From contig JAGQQG010000046.1 of the NCBI GenBank assembly GCA_020426325.1, positions 1 through 48,656 on the forward strand: 48,656 nucleotides of DNA, written 5' to 3'. The translations under genes and the position numbers were made by a program. This document shows, in pieces, positions 19,118 to 26,662 of this stretch (position 1 is the first letter of the stretch; the number at the start of each line of letters is the position of its first letter). Below the pieces are notes generated by a model that worked only from the letters and a program-made list of their open reading frames with translations, ran no database searches and had not been told where the DNA came from. Source of the stretch: Planctomycetaceae bacterium. GTDB lineage: Bacteria; Planctomycetota; Planctomycetia; Planctomycetales; Planctomycetaceae.

Positions 19118-19388
19118 ATCTTGGGTCCCGCATTTGACCTACCGAGAAGACTGAAGGGCTACGCGGGAGAATGACCGAACTCAATTCCAATGTCCCCCCA
19201 AATCGCCACTACTCTCGGCCAGTGATGGTGGTCACTCTACCGTCGACAGGCCACCAAGTTCAAACGCGGAGACTGATGGGATAGAATGTTTCGAGCGGGA
19301 TAGGGCGACGGCCCGAACCGCCGGCAGTCCTGCACGGCTCTCCCGCTTCTCTTTTCCATCGCGGGACGCCACAGCAGGACGTGGCACG

Positions 19389-20246
19389 ATGGCCAAAAGA
19401 CGGCGATTTCCCAACAAAGTTGAATATCAGCCTTTTAACGATCCGTCTCTAAACGATGAAGCAGTAATCAGGTGGATCGGCTCTACGATCGCACTTCACG
19501 AGAAAGCGGAGAGTGGACAACTCAGCGGCAAGACGTGGCAACAGAGATTTCCGGACTTCCAACCGTTCTTAGAGAAGCAAGGCCTCTCACCTGATGATGC
19601 GGTTCAACGCTATCAGGATTGGGGTGCGGAAAAGTCGAAGAGAATCTCGCAGCTTCCAAGCATCGGGATATCTGCATACGGACGATTGATCAATGGTGAT
19701 GAACAGATACTTCTGATCCCTACTCCCGGTGAGCCATATCCGGTGATCGCGATCGAAACCGCTCAGAAAGAAAGAGGCATGGCCAGTCGACCGCATTTCG
19801 TGTTAAACACGGACTACCACATCGTCCCCGGAAGCACGGCGTCCGTCTGCCCTCATGCGAGACCTCCGATCCCATTGGGAATTGTTGAGCGAATTGCTTC
19901 CGCCCTCCGCGACCGAAGAAGCCTCAAATCAGATCAGACCATTCACTGGTGCGGTTGGGAGGATGGTTTGCAGTACACCTGCGACTGTGATCGGGAGACC
20001 ATTGGCCGGGGATTGAACCAACCGGACGAGCTGCAATATGTGACGCTGGATCAGATGGCAGCAAAGGTCAACCGATCAAAACGAACGCTCGAAGGTTGGT
20101 TAAAGAAAGGAAAATTGCCAAATCCGGACGTTAAAGGTGGAGGTGGAAAACCTCATCAGTGGGTGTGGTTGAAGGTGAGAGAGGCTCTTCAAGACATATC
20201 AAGCATTCCTCAACCCGAACGCTTCCCATCATTGCGGTCGACCTGA
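19389..20246 (+). CDS. Element-encoded protein with C-terminal helix-turn-helix
   Basis: The 285-residue protein is of unknown family. Residues 1-215 are not recognised and contain two Cys pairs (WCGW...YTCDCDRETIGRG) that may bind metal. Residues about 220-275 look like an excisionase/MerR-type winged helix: YVTLDQMAAKVNRSKRTLEGWLKKGKLPNPDV, then a GGGGKPHQW wing and KVREALQ. It is first of a rightward series leading to the integrase, so a regulatory or replication role in the element is likely. The start ATG follows a purine-poor leader; no better start is visible. Confidence 0.65.
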   Translation: MAKRRRFPNKVEYQPFNDPSLNDEAVIRWIGSTIALHEKAESGQLSGKTWQQRFPDFQPFLEKQGLSPDDAVQRYQDWGAEKSKRISQLPSIGISAYGRLINGDEQILLIPTPGEPYPVIAIETAQKERGMASRPHFVLNTDYHIVPGSTASVCPHARPPIPLGIVERIASALRDRRSLKSDQTIHWCGWEDGLQYTCDCDRETIGRGLNQPDELQYVTLDQMAAKVNRSKRTLEGWLKKGKLPNPDVKGGGGKPHQWVWLKVREALQDISSIPQPERFPSLRST

Positions 20247-20329
20247 CCGAAACTAACACGCATCCGTCCGCAGCCGTACGGGAGCACTCTACGATCATCG
20301 CGACGCCCGAAACACATTGGGGAGCCGCG

Positions 20330-20548
20330 ATGACAGACTTCATTCAGCCAACACGCATTGAACCAGATGGCATCTATCTTGACGGAGATGCAAGGCTGTT
20401 GCTTGGCATTACAGATGCCGCGATGACGAGAGGGAGACGATCGGGAAACCTCCGGTATAGCCGACACGGAACCACAATTTTGTATCGTGGTGAATGGCTG
20501 ATTGAATGGCTGGAACTCACATCGGTTGGAGGGCGAGCCGATGGCTGA
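20330..20548 (+). CDS. Small HTH/excisionase-like protein 1
   Basis: The 72-residue protein is read from ATG 20330; a longer frame to 20159 overlaps the previous gene and is less likely. The core TDAAMTRGRRSGNLRYSRHGTTILYRGEWLIEWLEL fits the helix plus wing of an excisionase-type DNA-binding domain, with R/G-rich and GTTILYRG parts as wing. It overlaps the start of the next gene by 8 bp, so the two are co-translated. The likely role is directionality factor or regulator of the element. Confidence 0.55.
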   Translation: MTDFIQPTRIEPDGIYLDGDARLLLGITDAAMTRGRRSGNLRYSRHGTTILYRGEWLIEWLELTSVGGRADG

Positions 20549-20777
20549 GACTCTCTCCCCCTTGATGATCGATGCTTCGGAGGCCGCACGCCTCATCGGC
20601 GTCTCTAAGGCAACGTGGGCACGGATGGACTCAGCGGGCAAGGTGCCGGCCCCGGTGCGACTGTCCGCCGGCTGTATTCGGTGGCGCTTCGCAGAACTGT
20701 CGGCGTGGTGTGCAGTGGGGTGCCCCAGCCGTGCCGAATGGGAAGCTGCAAATGAGCAAGGGGGACTGCCTCAATGA
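20541..20777 (+). CDS. AlpA/excisionase-like HTH protein 2
   Basis: The 78-residue protein starts at ATG 20541, preceded by a GGAGG-type site about 10 bases upstream. The segment LMIDASEAARLIGVSKATWARMDSAGKVPAPVRL is a clear MerR-like/AlpA helix-turn-helix. It is followed by an IRWRFAELSAWCAVGCPSR tail, the usual C-terminus of planctomycete element excisionases. Its stop overlaps the next start (ATGA). AlpA-type proteins activate integrase or excision of integrated elements. Confidence 0.75.
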   Translation: MAETLSPLMIDASEAARLIGVSKATWARMDSAGKVPAPVRLSAGCIRWRFAELSAWCAVGCPSRAEWEAANEQGGLPQ

Positions 20778-21631
20778 GCCAATCCCCCCTGCCGTGTGAC
20801 AACAGCAGCATACCATCGGACGTTGAAACGAGCGACCCCACAAACGGTGATCATTGGAAACGCCGAAGGATAATTCGTCTATCCACATTGAAACCTACCG
20901 AAAAGCTCCTGCTGTATGTTTTGCTGGACTACTTGCAGGGAAAATCCGAATGCTGGCCGTCCATCGAAACTCTCGCCGCTGCCTGCAGCCTCCAAAAGCG
21001 GCGGATCAGTCAGTTGATTGCCGCGCTAACCAAGCGCGAGATTGTTGTCAGTCGACGCATACGCAATGAGACAGCCCGGCGTTCGATCAACTGGGCACGA
21101 CTGAATCAGGAAACGCAACCGGGTGCGCTTCCAGAACGTCAGGAAACTCAATCGGATTCACTCCGAAAACGCACTGGGGTTCAGTCCGGAATCGCATTGG
21201 AGTGCGCATCGGGAAGCGCAATGGAGTGCGCACAGAAGAGACCATTGAACAAACCAAAAGAAAGATCCAAAGGAACCAACCAGTACAGGGGCAAGAGCTC
21301 TCGCTTCAATGCAAAGGACGCGAGGATTCCAGAGAGTCTCGACACTCCAGTTTTCCGAGACGCATGGAGTAACTGGTGTGAGTACCGAAGCAGCAAGCAG
21401 ATACCCGTCTCAAAGCAAGCGTGCAACGAACAACTACGGAACCTCAAAGAAGTGGGACCGGACGAGGCCGTCGCAACGATCAAACGGTCGATTGCGAACG
21501 ATTGGCAGGGATTGTTCCCCCATAAGCAACCCACCTCAAAAAAAGTGGATGGTGCGGACTGCAACAATCATCCAACCCGCGTGAAAGGAAAACTCAATGA
21601 GTTCAAACTCTCCATATCAAATCCAGCGTGA
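20774..21631 (+). CDS. Winged-helix replication-initiator-like protein
   Basis: The 285-residue protein has a winged-helix domain at about residues 30-110 (LKPTEKLLLYVLLDYLQGKSECWPSIETLAAACSLQKRRISQLIAALTKREIVVSRR). This is the fold used by phage and plasmid replication initiators of the helix-turn-helix_36/DnaD-like kind. The middle part is hydrophilic and may be a flexible linker. The C-terminal 80 residues (FRDAWSNWCEYRS...) resemble the region that contacts a helicase loader. It overlaps the downstream DnaC-like gene by 35 bp and the upstream gene by 4 bp, which supports one replication operon. Role in element replication is inferred. Confidence 0.65.
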   Translation: MSQSPLPCDNSSIPSDVETSDPTNGDHWKRRRIIRLSTLKPTEKLLLYVLLDYLQGKSECWPSIETLAAACSLQKRRISQLIAALTKREIVVSRRIRNETARRSINWARLNQETQPGALPERQETQSDSLRKRTGVQSGIALECASGSAMECAQKRPLNKPKERSKGTNQYRGKSSRFNAKDARIPESLDTPVFRDAWSNWCEYRSSKQIPVSKQACNEQLRNLKEVGPDEAVATIKRSIANDWQGLFPHKQPTSKKVDGADCNNHPTRVKGKLNEFKLSISNPA

Positions 21632-22139
21632 CCCACCCAAAGACCACCCTGCGGAATGGTCAGAAATTGCACCAACATTGCAGGAGGCGTTGGTCACCGC
21701 GATTCACGTAAAGAAATGGCCGATCTACCTGTTCGGTGAGCAGGGACGTGGGAAGACATGCGCGATGGCATGGCTTTTCACCATCTGGCCAAACTGGCCA
21801 CGTTGGTTCGATGCGATTGACTTCACACGATGCGTTCAGGAGCGACGTTCTGGGGATTCTGGAGATCGTTACTTCTGGGAATCGAATGTTGACGATGCGT
21901 CCCTATTCCTTCTGGACGACGTCGGCATTCGTCTGCCATCGGATTCGGTGTTCGAGGTCATATACGAACTTTCAAACAGACGTGGGACTAAGCCAACCGT
22001 CTACGCAAGCAACCTCACCCCTGAACAGCTTGCAAACGTGTTCGATGCGAGAGTCGCCAGTCGAATGTTGAGAGGGACTGTCATTGAGGTGACCGGTGAA
22101 GATCGACGGATGCGGAATCACAGGTTCGTTCAGGCGTGA
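21597..22139 (+). CDS. DnaC-like ATPase (helicase loader)
   Basis: The 180-residue AAA+ protein has Walker A at G47-T54 (GEQGRGKT), Walker B at about 103-110 (LFLLDDVG), a sensor-1-like YASN near 136-139, and a downstream ASRM segment near 154-157 with the arginine expected in DnaC/IstB proteins. It is shorter than E. coli DnaC and lacks its N-terminal helicase-binding domain, as is usual for phage and element versions. Its overlap with the initiator-like gene indicates that the two load a helicase at the element's origin. It has no IS21 transposase partner nearby, so IstB is unlikely. Confidence 0.78.
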   Translation: MSSNSPYQIQRDPPKDHPAEWSEIAPTLQEALVTAIHVKKWPIYLFGEQGRGKTCAMAWLFTIWPNWPRWFDAIDFTRCVQERRSGDSGDRYFWESNVDDASLFLLDDVGIRLPSDSVFEVIYELSNRRGTKPTVYASNLTPEQLANVFDARVASRMLRGTVIEVTGEDRRMRNHRFVQA

Positions 22140-22319
22140 CCGTAGACGGACGATGGTCATCATTTGTGGAAACATACAGGGGTCGGGGGACAAATGATCG
22201 CAACGGATTGAACCGATCGACCCACCTTGCATTACAATACACACACCTTTGCCCGGCCGACTGTGGCGGGACTGCAAACCTGTTGTGGTCGGTCGGGCGC
22301 TTTGCAGAAAGGCAGATTG

Positions 22320-23939
22320 ATGGCATCACTTTTTCGGAAGACGCGAACACGGTATGTCGATGCTGACGGCGTCCGCACGACAAAAGATGGAGATGGCGCA
22401 CGACCGCAGCGGGTCAAATCGAAGGATTGGTACGGGCGGTATCGTGACGCCGATGGCATCCAGCGTGAAAAGCGGCTCGCGTCTAATAAGACCGCTGCTC
22501 AGCAGATGCTCAATGAGTTGATCCGTCAGTCCGAACTCGGCCGGGCTGGCGTTGTCGACCCGTTCGCTGATCATTCACAACGGACCCTGAGTGAGCACGT
22601 TGCCGACTTCCGACGGTATCTGGAAGCGAAGGGCAACACGGCTTCCCACGTCGACGGTACGGACAGTCGGCTGCGGGCGATCAATGATGGTTGCGGGTTC
22701 AAACGTCTGGCGGACCTGTCAGCGTCACGGGTGGTAGAGTGGCTGGCTGAACAACGAAAGGCTGAGCGATTCGGAGTCTCGACCAGCAATCACTATCTGA
22801 CGGCCATCAAGGCGTTTTCCCGATGGTTGGTCAAGGACCGAAGGATTGCCGAGGACCGGCTGGCCCATCTCACGCGGCTGAAGGCTGATGCCGATCGACG
22901 GATCGAACGCCGTCACCTGACTCCGGCCGAGTTTGGGCGATTCATTGAAGGGACACGCATCGCCGGGGATCGCTACGGGCTGTCTGGAGAGTCACGCGCG
23001 ATGCTCTATCTGACAGCCGCCTATACCGGGTTGCGAGCATCGGAACTGGCGAGCCTCACGCCGGCGTCATTCGACCTTGCTGCCGATCCGCCGACGGTTA
23101 CCGTTGAAGCCGGCTACTCAAAGCATCGCCAGCGGGACGTGTTGCCGTTGCATCCTGAATTGGCTGCACAGTTGCGTCAGTGGCTCGCTGTGAAGCGTTC
23201 AACGACGGACGAGGCCCAAGACGTCATCCGCATATACGCTGCCTCAGATGCCTTAGATGGCCCCCTGTGGCCCGGACGTTGGGCGGCGGACCGTCGGGGA
23301 TGGCGGATGGTGAAAGCGGACCTGGCGGCAACGAACGAGGCCGCGGCGAAAGCATGTCCCCCCAACGTTGATCCTCTGGTCATCCCGTATCGCGATGAGC
23401 AGGGCCGGCAATTCGACTTCCATGCATTACGGCATCAGTTCATCAGCATGCTTGCAGCCGCTGGCGTCCATCCCAAGACTGCACAGGAACTGGCCCGGCA
23501 CTCAACCATCACGCTCACGATGGATCACTACACGCATCTGCGGGTCAGCGATCTGACGTCGGCCCTCAACGCTCTACCGACACTCACGCCGGCCCGCGAA
23601 TCTGTGGGGGCTACGGGGACGGAAGATGCTCAGGCAGACCCTGCTGTATCTGGCGCTTACGTGTCTGGCATCACGGGTACCAATCAACAATCGACTTTGG
23701 GTGCACGGATGGGTGCACGACCTGCTGACATTTCATGCGATTCCGTGACATCGATTGAGACAGGAGCGCCTGTTGAGGGTGGTCAGCAGGTGTCATCGAC
23801 CTCGCATCAAAAGCCTCTGCGTTTGCAGGGGGATGAGGCTGATTGCGTGTCATTGAGACGGTCTGAGAATGACCGTCGAGAAGGGGTGAGTAACGGGATT
23901 CGAACCCGCGACCTCCGGAACCACAATCCGGCGCTCTAA
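22320..23939 (+). CDS. int: Tyrosine site-specific integrase
   Basis: The 539-residue phage-type integrase starts at ATG 22320; the upstream frame gives an unlikely 31-residue extension. It has a SAM-like core-binding domain at about 85-180 and a catalytic domain at about 200-415. Catalytic residues seen are R239 (TGLRASEL), K268 (YSKHRQ), H368 and R371 (HALRHQF), H394 (ARHS) and nucleophile Y404 (DHYTH). About 135 residues follow the nucleophile, and the last 18 codons are antisense to the tRNA-His gene. The frame continues in phase across the att core into 146-421 when the ends are joined, so a 629-residue form is expected from the excised circle. Confidence 0.93.
   Translation: MASLFRKTRTRYVDADGVRTTKDGDGARPQRVKSKDWYGRYRDADGIQREKRLASNKTAAQQMLNELIRQSELGRAGVVDPFADHSQRTLSEHVADFRRYLEAKGNTASHVDGTDSRLRAINDGCGFKRLADLSASRVVEWLAEQRKAERFGVSTSNHYLTAIKAFSRWLVKDRRIAEDRLAHLTRLKADADRRIERRHLTPAEFGRFIEGTRIAGDRYGLSGESRAMLYLTAAYTGLRASELASLTPASFDLAADPPTVTVEAGYSKHRQRDVLPLHPELAAQLRQWLAVKRSTTDEAQDVIRIYAASDALDGPLWPGRWAADRRGWRMVKADLAATNEAAAKACPPNVDPLVIPYRDEQGRQFDFHALRHQFISMLAAAGVHPKTAQELARHSTITLTMDHYTHLRVSDLTSALNALPTLTPARESVGATGTEDAQADPAVSGAYVSGITGTNQQSTLGARMGARPADISCDSVTSIETGAPVEGGQQVSSTSHQKPLRLQGDEADCVSLRRSENDRREGVSNGIRTRDLRNHNPAL
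23698..23719 (+). promoter_or_regulatory. Candidate integrase arm-type sites, right arm
   Basis: Two direct copies of TGGGTGCACG start at 23698 and 23710, inside the 3' part of the integrase gene and 165 bp before the tRNA-derived core. They match the pair at 199-220 in sequence and 12-bp period. In the excised circle the two pairs would flank the core, as in a typical attP. Confidence 0.45.
23789..23933. repeat. Right direct repeat (attR side) at tRNA-His
   Basis: This is the partner of the repeat at 1-145, offset by 23,788 bp. The core part, 23885-23933, lies in the complete tRNA-His gene. The remainder encodes the end of the adjacent integrase. Identity stops abruptly at 23933/23934, in the anticodon stem of the tRNA, which marks the right limit of the shared core. 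Confidence 0.92.
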
Positions 23940-23959
23940 CCAACTGAGCTATACCCACC
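23885..23959 (-). tRNA. tRNA-His (GTG)
   Basis: It folds to a full cloverleaf: a 7-bp acceptor stem with one G-T pair plus the extra G at -1 facing C73, as tRNA-His requires, a D arm, an anticodon stem CCGGA/TCCGG with loop TTGTGGT (anticodon GTG, complement at 23922-23924), and a T arm GGGTTCGAATCCC. CCA is not encoded. Its 3' part is the element's attachment core, and its 3' half now comes from the element side. Confidence 0.95.
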
Positions 23960-24065
23960 ACGTACGAACAATGGCGGATCACCATCTCTGATCGGTAGAA
24001 TATCGTCTGGCAGATGGAGAGACAACCAATTCCGAGGTCCGGTTCGGACAGTTTTGTATGGGTTC

Positions 24066-24749
24066 ATGGGAGATCGAGAACGAATCATCCACGAATACTT
24101 GTGGTCCTATCTGACGGCTGAACGGCAAACGCGGCTGCAAGAGGTCCTTGACTGGCGGACACGGCACCTGACCGTCGTCCTGGAGAACGTGTATCAGCCT
24201 CACAACACGAGTGCGGTTCTGAGGACCTGTGACGCATTTGGCGTGCAGGACGTGCATGTCGTCGAAACGGAGAACCGTTTTCGTGTCACTCGTCAGATTG
24301 CCATGGGCACGGAGAAGTGGCTGACCCTGCATCGTCACGCGGCTACCGACAACCCGGCTGTGGTCTGCATCGACAGGCTTCGTCAGGACGGTTACCGCAT
24401 TCTGGTGACTGCGCCATCCTCGACCGCGTCCCCGCCGTCAGAGATCGACCTCACTCAGAAGACAGCACTCGTCATCGGTCACGAGACCGACGGCGTCTCT
24501 GCCTGCTTCGCCGATGCAGCCGACGAGTGCGTTGCCATTCCGATGTACGGCTTCGTGGACAGCTTCAACCTTTCGGTGGCCGCTGCGCTCTGCCTCTACG
24601 AATTGACCGATCAGTTGCATCGGTCTGACATCGATTGGCGATTGACTCCCAAGGAGCGTCAGTCGCTGCTCATCGAGTGGACCCGTAAGAGCGTGCCGCA
24701 TCTGGACTCGATCGAGGAGCGATTCTGGAGAGACTATCAACCGGATTAG
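24066..24749 (+). CDS. trmH: tRNA/rRNA 2'-O-methyltransferase, TrmH (SpoU) family
   Basis: The 227-residue SPOUT methyltransferase probably forms Gm18 in tRNA using S-adenosylmethionine. Motif 1 is LENVYQPHNTSAVLRTCDAFGVQ, motif 2 ALVIGHETDGVS, and motif 3 IPMYGFVDSFNLSVAAALCLYEL, which forms the trefoil knot that binds AdoMet. The C-terminal tail of basic and aromatic residues is typical of TrmH. A start at TTG 24054 is possible but ATG 24066 fits better. It lies just beyond the tRNA-His gene and so marks the start of ordinary chromosome to the right of the element. It is convergent with the Sua5 gene. Confidence 0.88.
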   Translation: MGDRERIIHEYLWSYLTAERQTRLQEVLDWRTRHLTVVLENVYQPHNTSAVLRTCDAFGVQDVHVVETENRFRVTRQIAMGTEKWLTLHRHAATDNPAVVCIDRLRQDGYRILVTAPSSTASPPSEIDLTQKTALVIGHETDGVSACFADAADECVAIPMYGFVDSFNLSVAAALCLYELTDQLHRSDIDWRLTPKERQSLLIEWTRKSVPHLDSIEERFWRDYQPD

Positions 24750-24762
24750 AGATCAGATTGAC

Positions 24763-25731
24763 TCACGCTCGGCGAGCGGCACGTTGGAGACGATCGTTGA
24801 GGGCACGTCCCAGCCCGGTCTCAGGAAATGGGGTTGCAACGATCTGCTGCAAGCCCTGTGAGTCAAGGCGTCGCAAGGCTGCATAGAATTGGCTGGCTGC
24901 CTCTGCCAAATTGCCTGACTGTGACAAGACTTCAACGGATGTGAATCGTTCCATGCCGGCAAAGGGTTGCAGCGCCATGACTCCGACCATGGTCGAGAAT
25001 GTGATCTCGGAAATGTTATTCAGAATCTGCAACGGGGTGTGTGGTGCGTAGTGTCGGCTCAACATGCCGGGTGAAGTTTGTGGTCGATCATCACCCGCGT
25101 CATCGGCATGCGGCAGGCGAAGGGATCCGATGATCCGCTCGATTTCCTCCTGTGTGACGCCTCCGGGGCGCAACAGGGTCGGTGGTTCATTGGCAACATG
25201 AACGACGGTTGACTCCAGACCGACGTTACAAGGGCCGCCATCCAGGATGTAATCGATCCGGTCACCCAACTGAAGGCGGACGTGCTCAGCGGTCGTGGGG
25301 CTGACCTCTCCAAAAGGATTTGCACTCGGTGCAGCAATCGGAACGCCCGCCTCGACGAGCAACTGTCTCGCGAGCGGATGTGCAGGGACACGCAGGGCGA
25401 CCGTCGACAGCCCGGCAGTCACCAAGTCGGGGATATTGTCCGTTTTGGGCAAGATGAGTGTGATCGGCCCGGGCCAGAACGCCTCTGCCAACTGGCGGGC
25501 TGCCCGTGGAAAATCGGTCGCCAACCGCCGAGCTTCGTTAGTGCTGGCGACATGCACAATCAATGGGTCGAACCGAGGGCGTCCTTTGACCTCAAACACC
25601 CGCGCCACCGCTGACGGATCAAATGCATGCGCTCCCAACCCATACACGGTCTCGGTCGCAAAGGCGACCACACCTCCGTCACGGATCAATGCCGCAGCAC
25701 GCTTAACATCTTGACCAATTAGACAACTCAT
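24763..25731 (-). CDS. tsaC: Threonylcarbamoyl-AMP synthase (Sua5 type)
   Basis: The enzyme makes L-threonylcarbamoyl-AMP from threonine, bicarbonate and ATP for the t6A modification of tRNAs reading ANN codons. Residues about 1-195 are the YrdC domain: FATETVYGLGAHA, then KGRPRFDPLIVHVAS with the KxRxxxxPL motif, and APSANPFGEVSPTTAEHV. A linker with SPGMLSRHYAPHTPL leads to the C-terminal Sua5 domain (about 230-320). The 322-residue length marks the Sua5 form rather than the short TsaC form. It is an essential housekeeping gene. Stop codons of this gene and trmH are 13 bp apart, convergent. Confidence 0.93.
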   Translation of the reverse strand: MSCLIGQDVKRAAALIRDGGVVAFATETVYGLGAHAFDPSAVARVFEVKGRPRFDPLIVHVASTNEARRLATDFPRAARQLAEAFWPGPITLILPKTDNIPDLVTAGLSTVALRVPAHPLARQLLVEAGVPIAAPSANPFGEVSPTTAEHVRLQLGDRIDYILDGGPCNVGLESTVVHVANEPPTLLRPGGVTQEEIERIIGSLRLPHADDAGDDRPQTSPGMLSRHYAPHTPLQILNNISEITFSTMVGVMALQPFAGMERFTSVEVLSQSGNLAEAASQFYAALRRLDSQGLQQIVATPFPETGLGRALNDRLQRAARRA

Positions 25732-26152
25732 TGACAGATCCTAGTTTGCCCCTTGGACGTGACGCAAAGATCCGGACTCCGGCGATCTCGGCTGCTTGAA
25801 AAACTCACTCCTCGGCAGAGATTGTTTCTCAGGCAGCCTCACCGTCACGATCGCGATGATTCGCGACCGTGGTGGGAAGTCATTCACGTCCAATGAGCCG
25901 GTTCAGTGTGACATCGAGTATGGCAGGTTAATCCTCGGTCTCGGATTGATACCAACTGACTCATTTGAGCCAAAGAAAAGAAACAGGTGTCGAAGCCCGA
26001 AAGCTTGACACCTGTTTCTTGTAGTCTCATCACAGGATCTCACCATTTGTGAACTTGATGCCTGGGGAGAAGATTCTCCCCAAGCGGTGTTCACGATGTT
26101 TGACTCAGAAGTCCGAGTTAAACATCAGGTTTCAATCCCTGCAGAATTCGAC
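25732..26152. other. Gap of about 420 bp holding a strong terminator
   Basis: The only clear element is the hairpin at 25978-26020. The part near 25740-25800 should contain the promoter of the leftward Sua5 gene. No gene is seen. Confidence 0.6.
25978..26020 (-). terminator. Rho-independent terminator of the cysteine-rich gene
   Basis: There are perfect 14-bp arms, AAGAAACAGGTGTC (25978-25991) and GACACCTGTTTCTT (26007-26020). An inner AAGC/GCTT stem is separated by a single unpaired G. Read leftward, the stem ends in TTTCTTTTCTTT, a good U-rich tail. It lies about 130 bp after the stop of the cysteine-rich gene. Confidence 0.85.
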
Positions 26153-26662
26153 TTAGTGAATGCAGCCGTTGCCACAAGGAGCGGCACAGGTCGGAGCACA
26201 GCACTCGGTCGGGCAGCAGCAGGTCGGAGCTGGAGCACAGCAGCTGGGCTTGCAGCAGCGACGTGCACGCCACTTGCAGCGAAGACGGGCCAGGAGGCCG
26301 ACTCGCTTGTGACCACAGCAGGAGTGGCCGCAACCGCTGTCGCAGCAACCGCTGTCACAGCACGCAGCCGGAGCTGCACAGCTGCAAGGATCGTTGCAGC
26401 AACCGTTGTCGCAGCACGCAGCCGGAGCGGCGCAGCTGCAGGGGTCTTCACAGCATCCTGAATCACAGCAGGACGCAGCTGGAGCACAGCAGGTGGGCTC
26501 ACAGCAGGGATCAGCGGCACAGCAGTCGGTCGGGCAGCAGCAGCTCGGTGCAGGAGCGCAACAGCCGTAGTCCTTCTTGCAGTGACCACCAAACAGACCG
26601 GCGTCAGCGGCATTCACGCTGGCGCAGATCACCATGGCAGCAGTCAAAGTCGTCCACTTCAT
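26153..26662 (-). CDS. Secreted cysteine-rich repeat protein
   Basis: The protein of about 169 residues starts at MKWTTLTAAM; a longer frame would place 35 unlikely residues before the signal peptide. The signal peptide ends near VNAADAG. The mature part has 44 cysteines by my count in about 145 residues, arranged as short repeats such as PAPSCCCPTDCC, CCDSGCCEDPCSCAAPAA and CCDNGCCNDPCSCAAPAA. A basic KRVGLLARLRCKWRARR segment interrupts the repeats. Planctomycetes encode many such exported Cys-rich proteins, and a structural cell-wall role through disulfide cross-linking, or metal binding, is plausible but unproven. The terminator at 25978-26020 ends its transcript. Confidence 0.85.
   Translation of the reverse strand: MKWTTLTAAMVICASVNAADAGLFGGHCKKDYGCCAPAPSCCCPTDCCAADPCCEPTCCAPAASCCDSGCCEDPCSCAAPAACCDNGCCNDPCSCAAPAACCDSGCCDSGCGHSCCGHKRVGLLARLRCKWRARRCCKPSCCAPAPTCCCPTECCAPTCAAPCGNGCIH

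Larger units (their letters stand above)
98..23933. mobile_element. Integrative element of about 23.8 kb inserted in tRNA-His
   Basis: The element is bounded by direct repeats of the tRNA-His 3' part. It carries a tyrosine integrase next to the intact tRNA, excisionase-like HTH proteins, a replication-initiator-like protein and a DnaC-like loader. Its cargo is a PhyH dioxygenase, a BASS transporter, a two-component system with CzcCBA-type efflux, PAP2 and ArnT-like enzymes, and small regulatory-looking proteins. No conjugation genes were seen, so it would be a genomic island or a mobilised/integrative replicon rather than a self-transferring ICE. The limits are exact only within the 49-bp core. 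Confidence 0.8.

Noticed and set aside
21597-22139. IstB-type transposition helper of an IS21 element
   Set aside because: No IS21 transposase or terminal inverted repeats nearby; the neighbour is an initiator-like gene, so a helicase loader fits better.
26153-26662. Plus-strand ORFs rich in Ala/Thr/Ser and Arg across the cysteine-rich gene
   Set aside because: They are antisense readings of the repeated Cys codons; the minus-strand frame has a signal peptide and a terminator.
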